Of a DNA stretch of 13,748 nt, positions 1-6,626 are shown in pieces (the first letter of the stretch is position 1; every line of letters begins with the position of its first letter). Position numbers and translations under genes: made by a program. The DNA is from Deltaproteobacteria bacterium (lineage in GTDB: Bacteria; Desulfobacterota_B; Binatia; Binatales; Binataceae): contig JAKAVX010000016.1 of the NCBI GenBank assembly GCA_021827465.1, positions 1 through 13,748 of the forward strand, written 5' to 3'. The notes beneath the pieces are model-generated. The model ran no database searches and was not told the origin of the DNA. It was given only the letters and a program-made list of their open reading frames with translations.

Positions 1-1228
1 ATCTATCGGCCGCCGCCGCGCCTGCGCCGTGCCCGGGACGCGCCGATGGGGCGTCGGGCTCGCCCGAACCGAACAGGTCGGCGGGCGTTATCTCGCCCGT
101 GGACGAAAGGATCACGGCCTGCTCGATCGCCGCGCGAAGCGAGCGCACGTTACCGCGCCATTCGTTCTCGACACACGCGCGCATCGCCTCGGGCGCGAGC
201 TGCTTTTGCGGCGTGCCGAATCTCCTGCACGCGTCCTCGAGGAAAAACTGCGCGAGCGGCGGGATATCCTCGCGGCGGCTTCGAAGCGGCGGCACGCGAA
301 TCTCGACCACCTTGATGCGGTAGTAGAGATCCTCGCGGAAGCGCCCGTCGGCGACCATCGCTTCGAGGTCCTGGTTGGTTGCGGCGATAATTCTCGCGTC
401 GACGGAGATCGAATGGTTCCCGCCGATTCGTTCGAACTGCTTTTCCTGGATCGCGCGCAGCAGTTTCGCCTGGGTCTCGAGGCTCATGTCGCCGATTTCG
501 TCGAGGAACAGCGTGCCGCCGTCGGCTGCCTCGAACTTTCCGGCGCGGCGCGCGACCGCGCCCGTGAACGCGCCCTTCTCATGGCCGAACAGCTCGCTTT
601 CGACCAGTTCGCGCGAGAACGCCGCGCAGTTGACCGCGACGAACGGCCCCGACGCGCGCGAGCTCCGAAAATGAATCGCGCGCGCGACCAGTTCCTTGCC
701 GGTGCCCGATTCGCCGCGGATAAGCACGGTCACGTCGGTCGGCGCGACCTTCTCGATCGTCTCGAACACGCGAAGCATCGCGCGCGAGCGTCCGAGCATG
801 TTCTCGAAGCGGCCGGTCTCAAGCCTGACCTGTTCGAGCAGTTGGCGATGGGCCAGCTTCAGAAGCTGCTTCTCCATCACCTTGCGCACCTTGATACGCA
901 GTTCGTCGTTGTCGAACGGCTTGGGCAGGTAATCCTCGGCGCCAGCCTTCATCGCCTCGACCGCGATTCGCTGCGAGCCGTAGGCGGTGATCATCAGGAC
1001 CGCCGATTCGGGATCGAGCCGGCGTATCTCGCGCAGCAGGTCGAGCCCGCTCATCCCCTTCATGCTGAGATCGGTGATAACAACGTGGAACAGCCCGGCG
1101 CGGACCTTTGCGAGCGCCTCTTCGCCGGACTCCGCGGTTTCGACCTCGTAGCCTTCCTTGCCGAAGAGACCGCGCAGCGCGACCAGGATTCCGCGCTCGT
1201 CATCGACGATTAAAAGCCGGCCCTTCAT
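1..1228 (-). CDS. Sigma-54-dependent response regulator (NtrC family), partial at left edge
   Basis: This gene reads leftward from ATG 1228-1226 and stays open to base 1, giving 409 codons. The receiver domain (about 1-120) has acidic pocket D9/D10, phosphoacceptor D53, T81 and K103. The AAA+ sigma-54 activation domain follows: Walker A GESGTGKE at 172-179, the sigma-54-contacting GAFTGA loop at 219-224, and Walker B ending in FLDEIGD at 241-247. The visible part ends in an Ala/Gly/Pro-rich linker, so the C-terminal Fis-type DNA-binding helix-turn-helix should lie beyond the window. Such proteins hydrolyse ATP to open sigma-54 promoter complexes when phosphorylated. The start overlaps the kinase stop (ATGA), so the kinase is almost certainly its partner. 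No sigma-54 (-24/-12) promoter was recognised nearby, so the targets are unknown. Confidence 0.95.
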   Translation of the reverse strand, partial: MKGRLLIVDDERGILVALRGLFGKEGYEVETAESGEEALAKVRAGLFHVVITDLSMKGMSGLDLLREIRRLDPESAVLMITAYGSQRIAVEAMKAGAEDYLPKPFDNDELRIKVRKVMEKQLLKLAHRQLLEQVRLETGRFENMLGRSRAMLRVFETIEKVAPTDVTVLIRGESGTGKELVARAIHFRSSRASGPFVAVNCAAFSRELVESELFGHEKGAFTGAVARRAGKFEAADGGTLFLDEIGDMSLETQAKLLRAIQEKQFERIGGNHSISVDARIIAATNQDLEAMVADGRFREDLYYRIKVVEIRVPPLRSRREDIPPLAQFFLEDACRRFGTPQKQLAPEAMRACVENEWRGNVRSLRAAIEQAVILSSTGEITPADLFGSGEPDAPSARPGHGAGAAAADR

Positions 1229-2607
1229 TCGCGCACCCTCGATGCGCCGGCGTCGAAGGCGGTGGCCGGCGCTGTCTCGGGCGCGGACGGCGCCGCCGAT
1301 GCGCGGCCGTTGCCGTTGCTTTGCGCCGGTTCAGCCGCGTCCGCGTCGGCAGCGCCTCTGAGCGCCGCGTCGGCAAGCGGAACTGAAACCGAAAACTCGG
1401 TGCCAGTTCCAACCGCGCTCGTCACCTGGATACGGCCGCGATGCGCCTCGATTATCTTCTTCGCGACGCCCATCCCGAGCCCGGTGCCGTTGGCCTTGGT
1501 GGTATAGAAGGGATTGAAGATTTTCGCGAGCTTGTCTTCCGGGATACCGCATCCGTTGTCGCGGATAGAGGCGATCGCCGCGACATTGCCCGCGCTCGAT
1601 ATGGAAAGCTGAAGACGCCGGTCGCCCTCTTTCGACGCCATCGCGTCGATTGCGTTGTCGATGATGTTGGTGAAGACCTGGCGCAGTTTCTCCGCGTCGG
1701 CGCGGACGGTAGGCCCCGAGATATAGCTGCGCGAGACCGCGACGTGCTCCGCTTCGAGCTTGCTCCTCATCTGGGTCAGCGCGCCGTCGAGCACCGAGGC
1801 GAGATTCACGTTGTCGAAGCGGTAATCCTCTTCCTTGGCGTATTTCAGAAGATGCGACACGCTGCGCTCGACCCGCGCCAGCTCGTCGAGCGCGACCTTG
1901 GCGTATTCGACGTTCTCCTGCGAGGTCGGATCCTCGCCCATCTGCTGCACAAGACTTTTCGCCGCCGCGATCGGATTTCGGATTTCGTGGGCGAAGCTCG
2001 CGGTAAGCTCGTCGAGCGAGGCCTGCTTCTCGGTGCGCAGCACGTCGCGCTCGCGGTTCACTTCGCGCTCGACCTCGCGCTGGATCGCGGGCTCGAAAAC
2101 CCGCTCATGGATCCATCGCCATCCGTACACCGCGCCAAAGTGGCTCATCAGGCCGAATCCCCAGAAGAACGCCGGAAACAGCCACCATTGAAAGCCCGTC
2201 GTGAGGGTGTTGAGGATGAACAGGAACCCGATCACGATCCCGTACCACATCAGGTGGACGTAGAAGCCGGCCTCGGCGGCGGCGCGTTTGCGAGCGCGCT
2301 CGTATGCCTTGCGCTCCTCTTCGGTCTTGAACTGGGGAGTTTTCTCGGGCGTCGCTCCGGCGCGTTCCCGGATTCGTTCCGCATGGCGCTCGAACTTGCG
2401 CGCTTCCCTCTCGATCTTCTGCTGCAGCTTGCGTTCGAAGCGCGTCTGATACTCGCCCGCGTCCCACTCGCCGGAGCCGTGCGCTTCGCTTTCAATCTTT
2501 CGTTTGAGTCTCCGCTCGAAGCGCGACTGATAGCCGCAGATGCCGCCGTAACGGCGTCTTTGAACGATCGCGAACACGATTATCGCCAGGATGAGTACAG
2601 TCCACAT
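1225..2607 (-). CDS. 2TM-domain sensor histidine kinase
   Basis: A 460-residue membrane histidine kinase. The N-terminal hydrophobic helix (about 2-15) is followed by a highly charged, probably helical segment (17-115) holding two copies of an 18-residue unit (25-42 and 52-69; 12 of 18 identical, core YQxRFERxL). Residues about 115-162 form a 2TM domain (FYVHLMWY, then [12 protein letters not shown]...H), known from 2TM-type kinases. A linker leads to the H box FAHEIRNP (205-212, phosphoacceptor H207), N box [10 protein letters not shown] (314-323), G1 DNGCGIP (350-356), F box FNPFYTT (364-370) and G2 GTGLGMG (374-380). The tail after 412 is low-complexity Ala/Pro. No periplasmic sensing domain is evident, so the signal may be sensed in the membrane or cytoplasm. 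The stop overlaps the regulator start by 4 bp (ATGA), so translation is coupled. The ligand is unknown. Confidence 0.93.
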   Translation of the reverse strand: MWTVLILAIIVFAIVQRRRYGGICGYQSRFERRLKRKIESEAHGSGEWDAGEYQTRFERKLQQKIEREARKFERHAERIRERAGATPEKTPQFKTEEERKAYERARKRAAAEAGFYVHLMWYGIVIGFLFILNTLTTGFQWWLFPAFFWGFGLMSHFGAVYGWRWIHERVFEPAIQREVEREVNRERDVLRTEKQASLDELTASFAHEIRNPIAAAKSLVQQMGEDPTSQENVEYAKVALDELARVERSVSHLLKYAKEEDYRFDNVNLASVLDGALTQMRSKLEAEHVAVSRSYISGPTVRADAEKLRQVFTNIIDNAIDAMASKEGDRRLQLSISSAGNVAAIASIRDNGCGIPEDKLAKIFNPFYTTKANGTGLGMGVAKKIIEAHRGRIQVTSAVGTGTEFSVSVPLADAALRGAADADAAEPAQSNGNGRASAAPSAPETAPATAFDAGASRVRE

Positions 2608-2939
2608 GACGGCCTCGGCCGCATCGTCCCTGCCGGGATCGTTCGGTTTCGGGGGCGACCAGTTGTCAGCTTATCGAGCATCGGCCCGTAAGTGGAGCAA
2701 GCCGAATGCCACCGCCGACTCGCCGGATTGGGCAGCTTTTCCGGGATCCTGCGCGACACCGCTCATGACCGTGCAGTAATCCGGCTGCGGGTTGCGGACT
2801 GCATCGGGGCCGCTTGCGCCCACGACACCAAGGGGCGCGGTTCCTTGTCTCACCCGCTTGACAGTAGGAATTGGCGTTCTAATCTCAGCATCGGACGGGA
2901 CTCTCGGCAGTATCCGGAGTAAGGTCTTTGGTGGGTGCG
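2608..2939. other. Gene-free divergent intergenic region
   Basis: About 330 bp between the leftward kinase gene and the rightward OMPDC-like gene. It should hold both promoters. The only good core element found is a rightward TTGACA at 2858-2863. ORFs in this stretch show no recognisable domain and mostly run antisense to, or out of frame with, the flanking genes. No RNA gene, repeat or terminator was recognised. For the kinase only a weak Shine-Dalgarno (GAGG in the minus-strand leader) is visible. Confidence 0.5.
2858..2885 (+). promoter_or_regulatory. Candidate sigma-70 promoter of the OMPDC-like gene
   Basis: A consensus -35 TTGACA (2858-2863) is followed after 16 nt by TAATCT (2880-2885), a weak -10. 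A better -10-like hexamer, TCTAAT (2878-2883), sits at a too-short 14-nt spacing. The placement, 55-80 bp before the start codon, suits the rightward gene. The -35 is the convincing part; the -10 is uncertain. Confidence 0.3.
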
Positions 2940-3737
2940 ATGAGCCAGTACTGGCCATTCTCGGGATTCGTCCGTTACGGCGCCCTGCGCGAGCGCGTGA
3001 TAGTCTCGCTCGACCTTTTGACCCGCCGCGAGGCTCTGAACCTGATCGAGCGGGTGGGCAGGATGGTCGGGATGTTCAAGATCGGCAAGCCGTTGTTCCT
3101 CGCCGGCGGCACCGAGATGGTTCGCGAAATCAGAAGCTCCGGAGCCGAAGTCTTCCTCGATCTCAAGTTCCGCGATCGCCCGCAACTCGTGCTTCGCTCA
3201 GCGCTGGAAGCGACCCGGCTCGGCGTCAAGATGTTCGACGTGCATGCCGACGGATGCCTTGACGCGATGGCGCGGATGAAGGCCGAAGTCGCGCGGCTGT
3301 GCAAGAACGAAGGGCTGCGCCGTCCGCATATCGTCGCGGTGGCGACGCTGTGCGGGATGCATGCCGCCAATAGCGGCGCTCCGGTTCACCACGGAATCGA
3401 CGCGGTGACGAAACTGGCCAAGCGGGCCGCCGAGGCCGGGATGGACGGTGTGCTCACCTCGCCGGCCGCTGTGGCGCGAATCCGAAGCGCGTGCGGGCGC
3501 AGGTTTATCGTGGTCGCTTCCGGAATCGTCTCGCGCGACGCTGCGCAGGCCGCGCCGGCGCAAGCCGGGGCGGACGTGATTCGCGCGGGTGCCGATTACC
3601 TGAGGATAGGAAGCCCGATCTTCCGCGCTTCCGAACCGGCGCACGCGGTCCGGAGCATCATCGACGAAATCGAGCGTGGCCGGCGCGCGCCTGTCCATAA
3701 CCCTCGCGACGGGCTGCTCACCCGGCTACCCTTCTAG
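2940..3737 (+). CDS. Orotidine 5'-phosphate decarboxylase-like (HUMPS superfamily) protein
   Basis: A 265-residue beta/alpha-barrel protein of the OMP decarboxylase/HUMPS family. OMP decarboxylase makes UMP from OMP in the cytoplasm. The catalytic set is readable: D25 in VSLD, K47 in FKIG, and the DxKxxD signature D74-L-K76-F-R-D79, plus VHADG (101-105) and RAGADYLRIG (215-224). Two ligand-contact segments differ from normal PyrF: the usual TPGIRP-type loop reads ASGIVS (193-198), and the GRP motif whose Arg grips the phosphate reads GSP (224-226). DLKFHDIP has also become DLKFRDRP. It may therefore be a divergent PyrF or a related barrel enzyme with another substrate. No other pyrimidine gene is nearby. 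The start is uncertain: ATG 2940 is used, but TTG 2928 has a better-spaced GGAG (2916-2919). Confidence 0.75.
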   Translation: MSQYWPFSGFVRYGALRERVIVSLDLLTRREALNLIERVGRMVGMFKIGKPLFLAGGTEMVREIRSSGAEVFLDLKFRDRPQLVLRSALEATRLGVKMFDVHADGCLDAMARMKAEVARLCKNEGLRRPHIVAVATLCGMHAANSGAPVHHGIDAVTKLAKRAAEAGMDGVLTSPAAVARIRSACGRRFIVVASGIVSRDAAQAAPAQAGADVIRAGADYLRIGSPIFRASEPAHAVRSIIDEIERGRRAPVHNPRDGLLTRLPF

Positions 3738-3829
3738 CGCGGCATTCCGTTGATAAATGGCCGCCAAGGCGCCCGTGGTTTCCGGCCGACGCTCTCGATG
3801 GTTGTTAAGGCTTCGTGAAATCATTTGCT

Positions 3830-3859
3830 GAAAACAACAGCATCCCTGCCGTTGTTTTC
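3830..3859. repeat. Perfect 9-bp inverted repeat upstream of the selenoprotein operon
   Basis: GAAAACAAC (3830-3838) and GTTGTTTTC (3851-3859) are perfect inverted copies around a 12-nt centre. A further GTTGTT at 3801-3806 could alternatively pair with the left arm. AT-rich symmetry like this stands out in GC-rich DNA. The right arm overlaps a candidate -35 element, so an operator is the likelier reading. A terminator is less likely because there is no GC-rich stem or separate U-tract. Confidence 0.5.
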
Positions 3860-3881
3860 GCTCCCATTTCCCAATTACGAT
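3852..3881 (+). promoter_or_regulatory. Candidate promoter of the AhpD/TauE/DUF1634/SDR operon
   Basis: TTGTTT (3852-3857) and TACGAT (3876-3881) are spaced 18 nt apart. The -35 is poor (3 of 6) and the -10 fair (4 of 6). The same heptamer TACGATT occurs just upstream of engB (10384-10390). Transcription from here would begin about 20 bp before the GGAGG ribosome-binding site at 3901-3905. Confidence 0.25.
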
Positions 3882-3909
3882 TCCTGCATGCCGCTGAAAC
3901 GGAGGTACG

Positions 3910-4443
3910 ATGTCGCGCTTAAGCATACTCGCCAACGAAGAGTTGTCTGACGATCTGCGCAAGCAGGCCAAAGCTGCGGACGACGCCGGTGCCGGCTCGA
4001 CGGTCTTGCGCGTCCTGGGCCATCGGCCGGACATGATCCAGTCCTACTTCAACTTCTACTTTCCGCTTCACAACGGCGGAATTGTTGACCCGGCTCTCAA
4101 GGAGATGGTGCGGCTCAGGATCGCGGAATTGAACCAGTGCCTCACTTGAAGGAAGGCGCGCTTTCCATCGGCGATGGAAAAAGGACTGACCGAAGAGAAA
4201 ATTTCGCGCCTGGCCGAATATATGACCGACTCCTCGTTTACCGAGCGGGAGCGGATCGCGCTTGAGTTCGCTGAAAAGCTCGCCCTCGACCATCATTCGC
4301 TCGCTGACGAGTTCTTCCGCCGCTTGCGCGCGTCCTTCAGCGACGCGGAAGTCGTCGAGTTGGGGATGGCGATCGGGCAGTACATCGGTTTTGGCAGGCT
4401 TTTGATGGTGCTCGACCTGGAGCGGACAGTCTGTGAAATCTGA
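3910..4443 (+). CDS. AhpD/carboxymuconolactone decarboxylase-family selenoprotein (in-frame TGA = Sec80)
   Basis: Read through the in-frame TGA at 4147-4149, this is a 177-residue all-helical AhpD/CMD-family protein. The part before the TGA ends EMVRLRIAELNQCLT and the part after continues, in the same frame, with a typical CMD sequence (EKGLTEEKISRLAEY, then GMAIGQYIGFGRLL). The TGA replaces the second Cys of the family's CxxC, giving C77-L-T-U80. E65 lies 12 residues before C77, the spacing of the AhpD proton-relay Glu. The relay His position (Sec+4) is R84, a change seen in some CMD subfamilies. AhpD proteins are thiol peroxidases/disulfide reductases; Sec would raise nucleophilicity. ATG 3910 has GGAGG (3901-3905). 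An ATG at 4174 lies inside the SECIS stem without a useful ribosome-binding site, so a separate second gene is unlikely. It is first in a run with TauE/SafE, DUF1634 and SDR genes. The alternative is a nonsense-mutated pseudogene. Confidence 0.87.
4147..4183 (+). promoter_or_regulatory. Selenocysteine UGA codon with bacterial SECIS hairpin
   Basis: The TGA (4147-4149) is followed by TTTCCATC (4162-4169), loop GGC (4170-4172) and GATGGAAA (4173-4180): an 8-bp perfect stem. C4161 and G4183 could add a pair beyond two bulged A's. The loop starts with G and lies 20 nt after the UGA. Both fit the known bacterial SECIS rule of a small apical loop with an early G, roughly 16-37 nt downstream, which binds SelB. 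A competing hairpin, GGAAGG (4151-4156) with CTTTCC (4161-4166), is possible but has one G-U pair and lies too close to the UGA. Confidence 0.8.
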
Positions 4444-4469
4444 ACCGCTGTGAAAGGAAACCCCAACCC

Positions 4470-5300
4470 GTGCTTGAAATCGTGGGAGGACTGTTGGCCC
4501 TCGCCTTCGGCGCCGGTTTTATTGGCGCGCTGTCAGGACTCGGCGGGGGGCTCCTCATCATTCCCGGACTGGTGATTATCGCGAAGATGCCGATGCGGGT
4601 GGCGGTTGGGGCCAGCCTGATTTCGGTGGTCGCGACCAGCGCTGGCGCAAGCGTCGCCTTCGTACGCGACGGATGGACCAACCTGAAGGTCGCGATGGTG
4701 TTGGAGTGCGCGACTGTTACCGGCGCGGTCACCGGAGCGTATCTCGCCGGTATCGTTTCCGCTCCAGTTCTGGAGGGTCTGTTTGCGCTGATGATGCTAC
4801 AGGCGGCGTACTTTAATGTGCGCCGCTTCAAGGAAGAAGTCGTTACCGAGGGCGACCGGCTCTCGCGGCGGCTCGATCTTCGCGGCAACATCCCGGATCC
4901 GAAGGGCGGCAGCATGATCCATTACGAAGCTGTCAACGTCCTGGGCGGCGCGGCCGTGATGCTTATCGCGGGGCTGATGTCGGGACTGGTCGGAGTAGGC
5001 GCGGGCGCGATCAAAGTAACCGCGATGGACTACATCATGAAGATCCCGCTCAAGGTTTCGAGCGCGACCAGCAATTTCATGATCGGTGTGACAGCCGGCG
5101 CGGGCGCACTGGTTTTCCTGTCGCGCGGAATGGTTCCAACCACGGTTGCGGCCCCGGTCGCGCTCGGCGTAACCGCGGGAGCGCTCGGCGGCAGCCGGGT
5201 CCTGCCACATATCAACGTGACCCTCCTGCGGCGCGGTTTCATCGTGATTGTGCTCCTGATCGCCCTCGAAATGGGATGGCGGGCGCTTTCGGGGATATAA
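4470..5300 (+). CDS. TauE/SafE-family sulfite/anion permease
   Basis: A 276-residue inner-membrane permease. It shows the two-fold internal repeat typical of TauE/SafE: FIGALSGLGGGLLIIPGL with MPMRVAVGASLISVVATS (17-57) in the first half, and IAGLMSGLVGVGAGAIKV with IPLKVSSATSNFMIG (166-206) in the second. A hydrophilic loop (about 117-150) separates the halves. Seven or eight membrane segments are visible. The family exports or imports small anions such as sulfite, sulfoacetate or organosulfur acids, but the substrate cannot be read from the sequence. GTG 4470 is the start, with AAAGGA (4453-4458) upstream, 26 bp after the selenoprotein gene and 3 bp before the DUF1634 gene. Confidence 0.9.
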   Translation: MLEIVGGLLALAFGAGFIGALSGLGGGLLIIPGLVIIAKMPMRVAVGASLISVVATSAGASVAFVRDGWTNLKVAMVLECATVTGAVTGAYLAGIVSAPVLEGLFALMMLQAAYFNVRRFKEEVVTEGDRLSRRLDLRGNIPDPKGGSMIHYEAVNVLGGAAVMLIAGLMSGLVGVGAGAIKVTAMDYIMKIPLKVSSATSNFMIGVTAGAGALVFLSRGMVPTTVAAPVALGVTAGALGGSRVLPHINVTLLRRGFIVIVLLIALEMGWRALSGI

Positions 5301-5303
5301 AAG

Positions 5304-5732
5304 ATGCCAACTCCTGAAGCTCGCACCGCGACGGTGGCTGAGCAGGTCAGCAGCGAAGAAGACCGCATCCTTCGCGTATGGACGCCGGTCCTGCTCAGAA
5401 CCATCCTGCTGACGGCGGCGGGGATATTGGCGTTCGGCCTGATATTGATGGCCACGACGGCGCCCGGCTACTACGTCGAGCATTACCGCGCGGTCGCCGC
5501 CGGCCATGTCCACCGCAAGGAGCCGTTCGCGCAAATCGCGCACGGAGCTCTCACGGGCGATCCCCATTCGGTGCTGACCGTGGGCCTGTTCGTGCTGACC
5601 CTGGTTCCGCTCGGGCGAGTCGCGTTCTGTTTCCTGCTGTTTGTCAAGAAGAATGACTACACTTATGTTTTTCTGACCGGCTACGTATTGTTCGGGCTCG
5701 CGCTTGGCATGTTTCTGGGCCGGATCGGTTAG
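5304..5732 (+). CDS. DUF1634-family membrane protein
   Basis: A 142-residue protein with a short hydrophilic N-terminus (1-28) and three predicted membrane helices at about 29-52, 90-112 and 119-140. Between the first two lies a polar segment with several His (H60, H68, H70, H80, H88). Size, topology and position directly after a TauE/SafE gene match DUF1634, a family repeatedly found beside such permeases and presumed to be an accessory subunit. Only 3 bp separate it from the permease stop, so the two are surely co-expressed. No catalytic motif is visible and its biochemical role is unknown. Confidence 0.8.
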   Translation: MPTPEARTATVAEQVSSEEDRILRVWTPVLLRTILLTAAGILAFGLILMATTAPGYYVEHYRAVAAGHVHRKEPFAQIAHGALTGDPHSVLTVGLFVLTLVPLGRVAFCFLLFVKKNDYTYVFLTGYVLFGLALGMFLGRIG

Positions 5733-5757
5733 GTTCGCAGAGACTGGAGGAATGTTG

Positions 5758-6531
5758 ATGGAAATCAGGGGAAAGGTTGCCGTGATAACCGGCGCGGGCT
5801 CGGGAATTGGCCGCGCCACCGCCGAACGGCTTGCCCGCGAGGGCGCATCGATCGTCGTCGCGGACGTGGACGAGGCAGGCGGCGCGGAAACCGTCAAGCG
5901 AATCGAATCGGCCGACGGAAAGGCCGTCTTCATCAGGGCCGACGTCGTCAGCGAGGGCGATTCGCGCCGGATGCTGGAAACGGCGACCGCGAAGTTCGGC
6001 CGGCTCGATATCCTGCACAACAACGCGGGTATCGCGACCGGCATACCCGGTTTCCCCAAGGCTGCGCTCGCGCAATGGCGGCGCGTCATCGAGATCGACC
6101 TGAACGCGATGATAATGGGTACGTGGCTCGCCGCGCCGATCATGGAAATCGGCGGCGGCGGCGCGATCGTCAACACGGCCTCGATGGCCGGGCTGTATCC
6201 GCATCCTCTCGACCCGATTTACGGCGCTGCCAAGGCGGGAATCGTCAACTTCACCCATTCACTCGCGCCGTGGGCCACCGAGCGCAAGATTCGCGTGAAC
6301 TGCGTGTGCCCCGGAATCGTCGATACCCCGATGGTGCGCAAGGGTGTCGAAGCGGCGGTCAAGGCGGGCCACAAGTCGTGGGCGCCGTCCAATATCCTGC
6401 AGGCCGATCAGATAGCCGACGCGGTCGCCAAGCTTATCAGCGACGATTCGCTCTTCGGATGCTCGATGGAGGTGCGGCCGAGCGGTCCGCGAATCGTCGA
6501 GCCGCGCCCCGCGCCCGGCTCGCGCAAATAG
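5758..6531 (+). CDS. Short-chain dehydrogenase/reductase (SDR), classical type
   Basis: A 257-residue cytoplasmic oxidoreductase of the classical SDR family. Cofactor motif TGAGSGIG lies at 11-18 and NNAG at 88-91. The catalytic residues are N116, S142, Y155 and K159 (YGAAK). D36 at the end of strand beta-2 points to NAD(H) rather than NADP(H). The motif PGIVDTPM follows in the usual place. The C-terminus (about 240-257) is a Pro/Arg-rich tail without a clear family counterpart. ATG 5758 was chosen because GGAGG (5746-5750) is 7 nt upstream; ATG 5752 would leave only 1 nt. It starts 25 bp after DUF1634 and is the last gene before a strong terminator. The alcohol/ketone substrate is unknown. 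Confidence 0.93.
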   Translation: MEIRGKVAVITGAGSGIGRATAERLAREGASIVVADVDEAGGAETVKRIESADGKAVFIRADVVSEGDSRRMLETATAKFGRLDILHNNAGIATGIPGFPKAALAQWRRVIEIDLNAMIMGTWLAAPIMEIGGGGAIVNTASMAGLYPHPLDPIYGAAKAGIVNFTHSLAPWATERKIRVNCVCPGIVDTPMVRKGVEAAVKAGHKSWAPSNILQADQIADAVAKLISDDSLFGCSMEVRPSGPRIVEPRPAPGSRK

Positions 6532-6556
6532 CCGGGCTCCCCGGAGCGAAAACATA

Positions 6557-6595
6557 AGCGGCGCGACATCCACGATGTCCCGCCGCTTTTTCTTT
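6557..6595 (+). terminator. Rho-independent terminator after the SDR gene
   Basis: AGCGGCG (6557-6563) pairs with CGCCGCT (6581-6587) and GACAT (6565-6569) with ATGTC (6575-6579). A single C/C mismatch lies between them and the loop is 5 nt. The tract TTTTTCTTT ends the element. It lies between convergent genes; on the minus strand the stem is followed by a weaker TATGTTTTC tract, so it may work for both. Confidence 0.88.
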
Positions 6596-6626
6596 GTCCC
6601 GGAGGAACGGTTCTCGAGAGTGCTCG

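Noticed and set aside
29..1213. Long rightward ORF opposite the response regulator
   Set aside because: The minus strand encodes a complete set of response-regulator and AAA+ motifs; the plus-strand frame has no recognisable domain and reflects GC-rich antisense openness.
1441..2691. Long rightward ORF opposite the histidine kinase
   Set aside because: It is antisense to clear H, N, G1, F and G2 boxes and its translation is Arg-rich without domain features.
3739..3764. Possible terminator after the OMPDC-like gene (GCGGCATT / AATGGCCGC)
   Set aside because: The stem needs a bulged G and no U-tract follows, so termination here is not supported.
4174..4443. A separate downstream gene starting at ATG 4174
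   Set aside because: It is in frame with the upstream half, begins within the SECIS stem, has no well-placed ribosome-binding site and would encode only the C-terminal half of a CMD domain.
4797..6176. 459-residue leftward ORF across TauE, DUF1634 and SDR
   Set aside because: It spans three well-supported plus-strand genes and shows no family signature.
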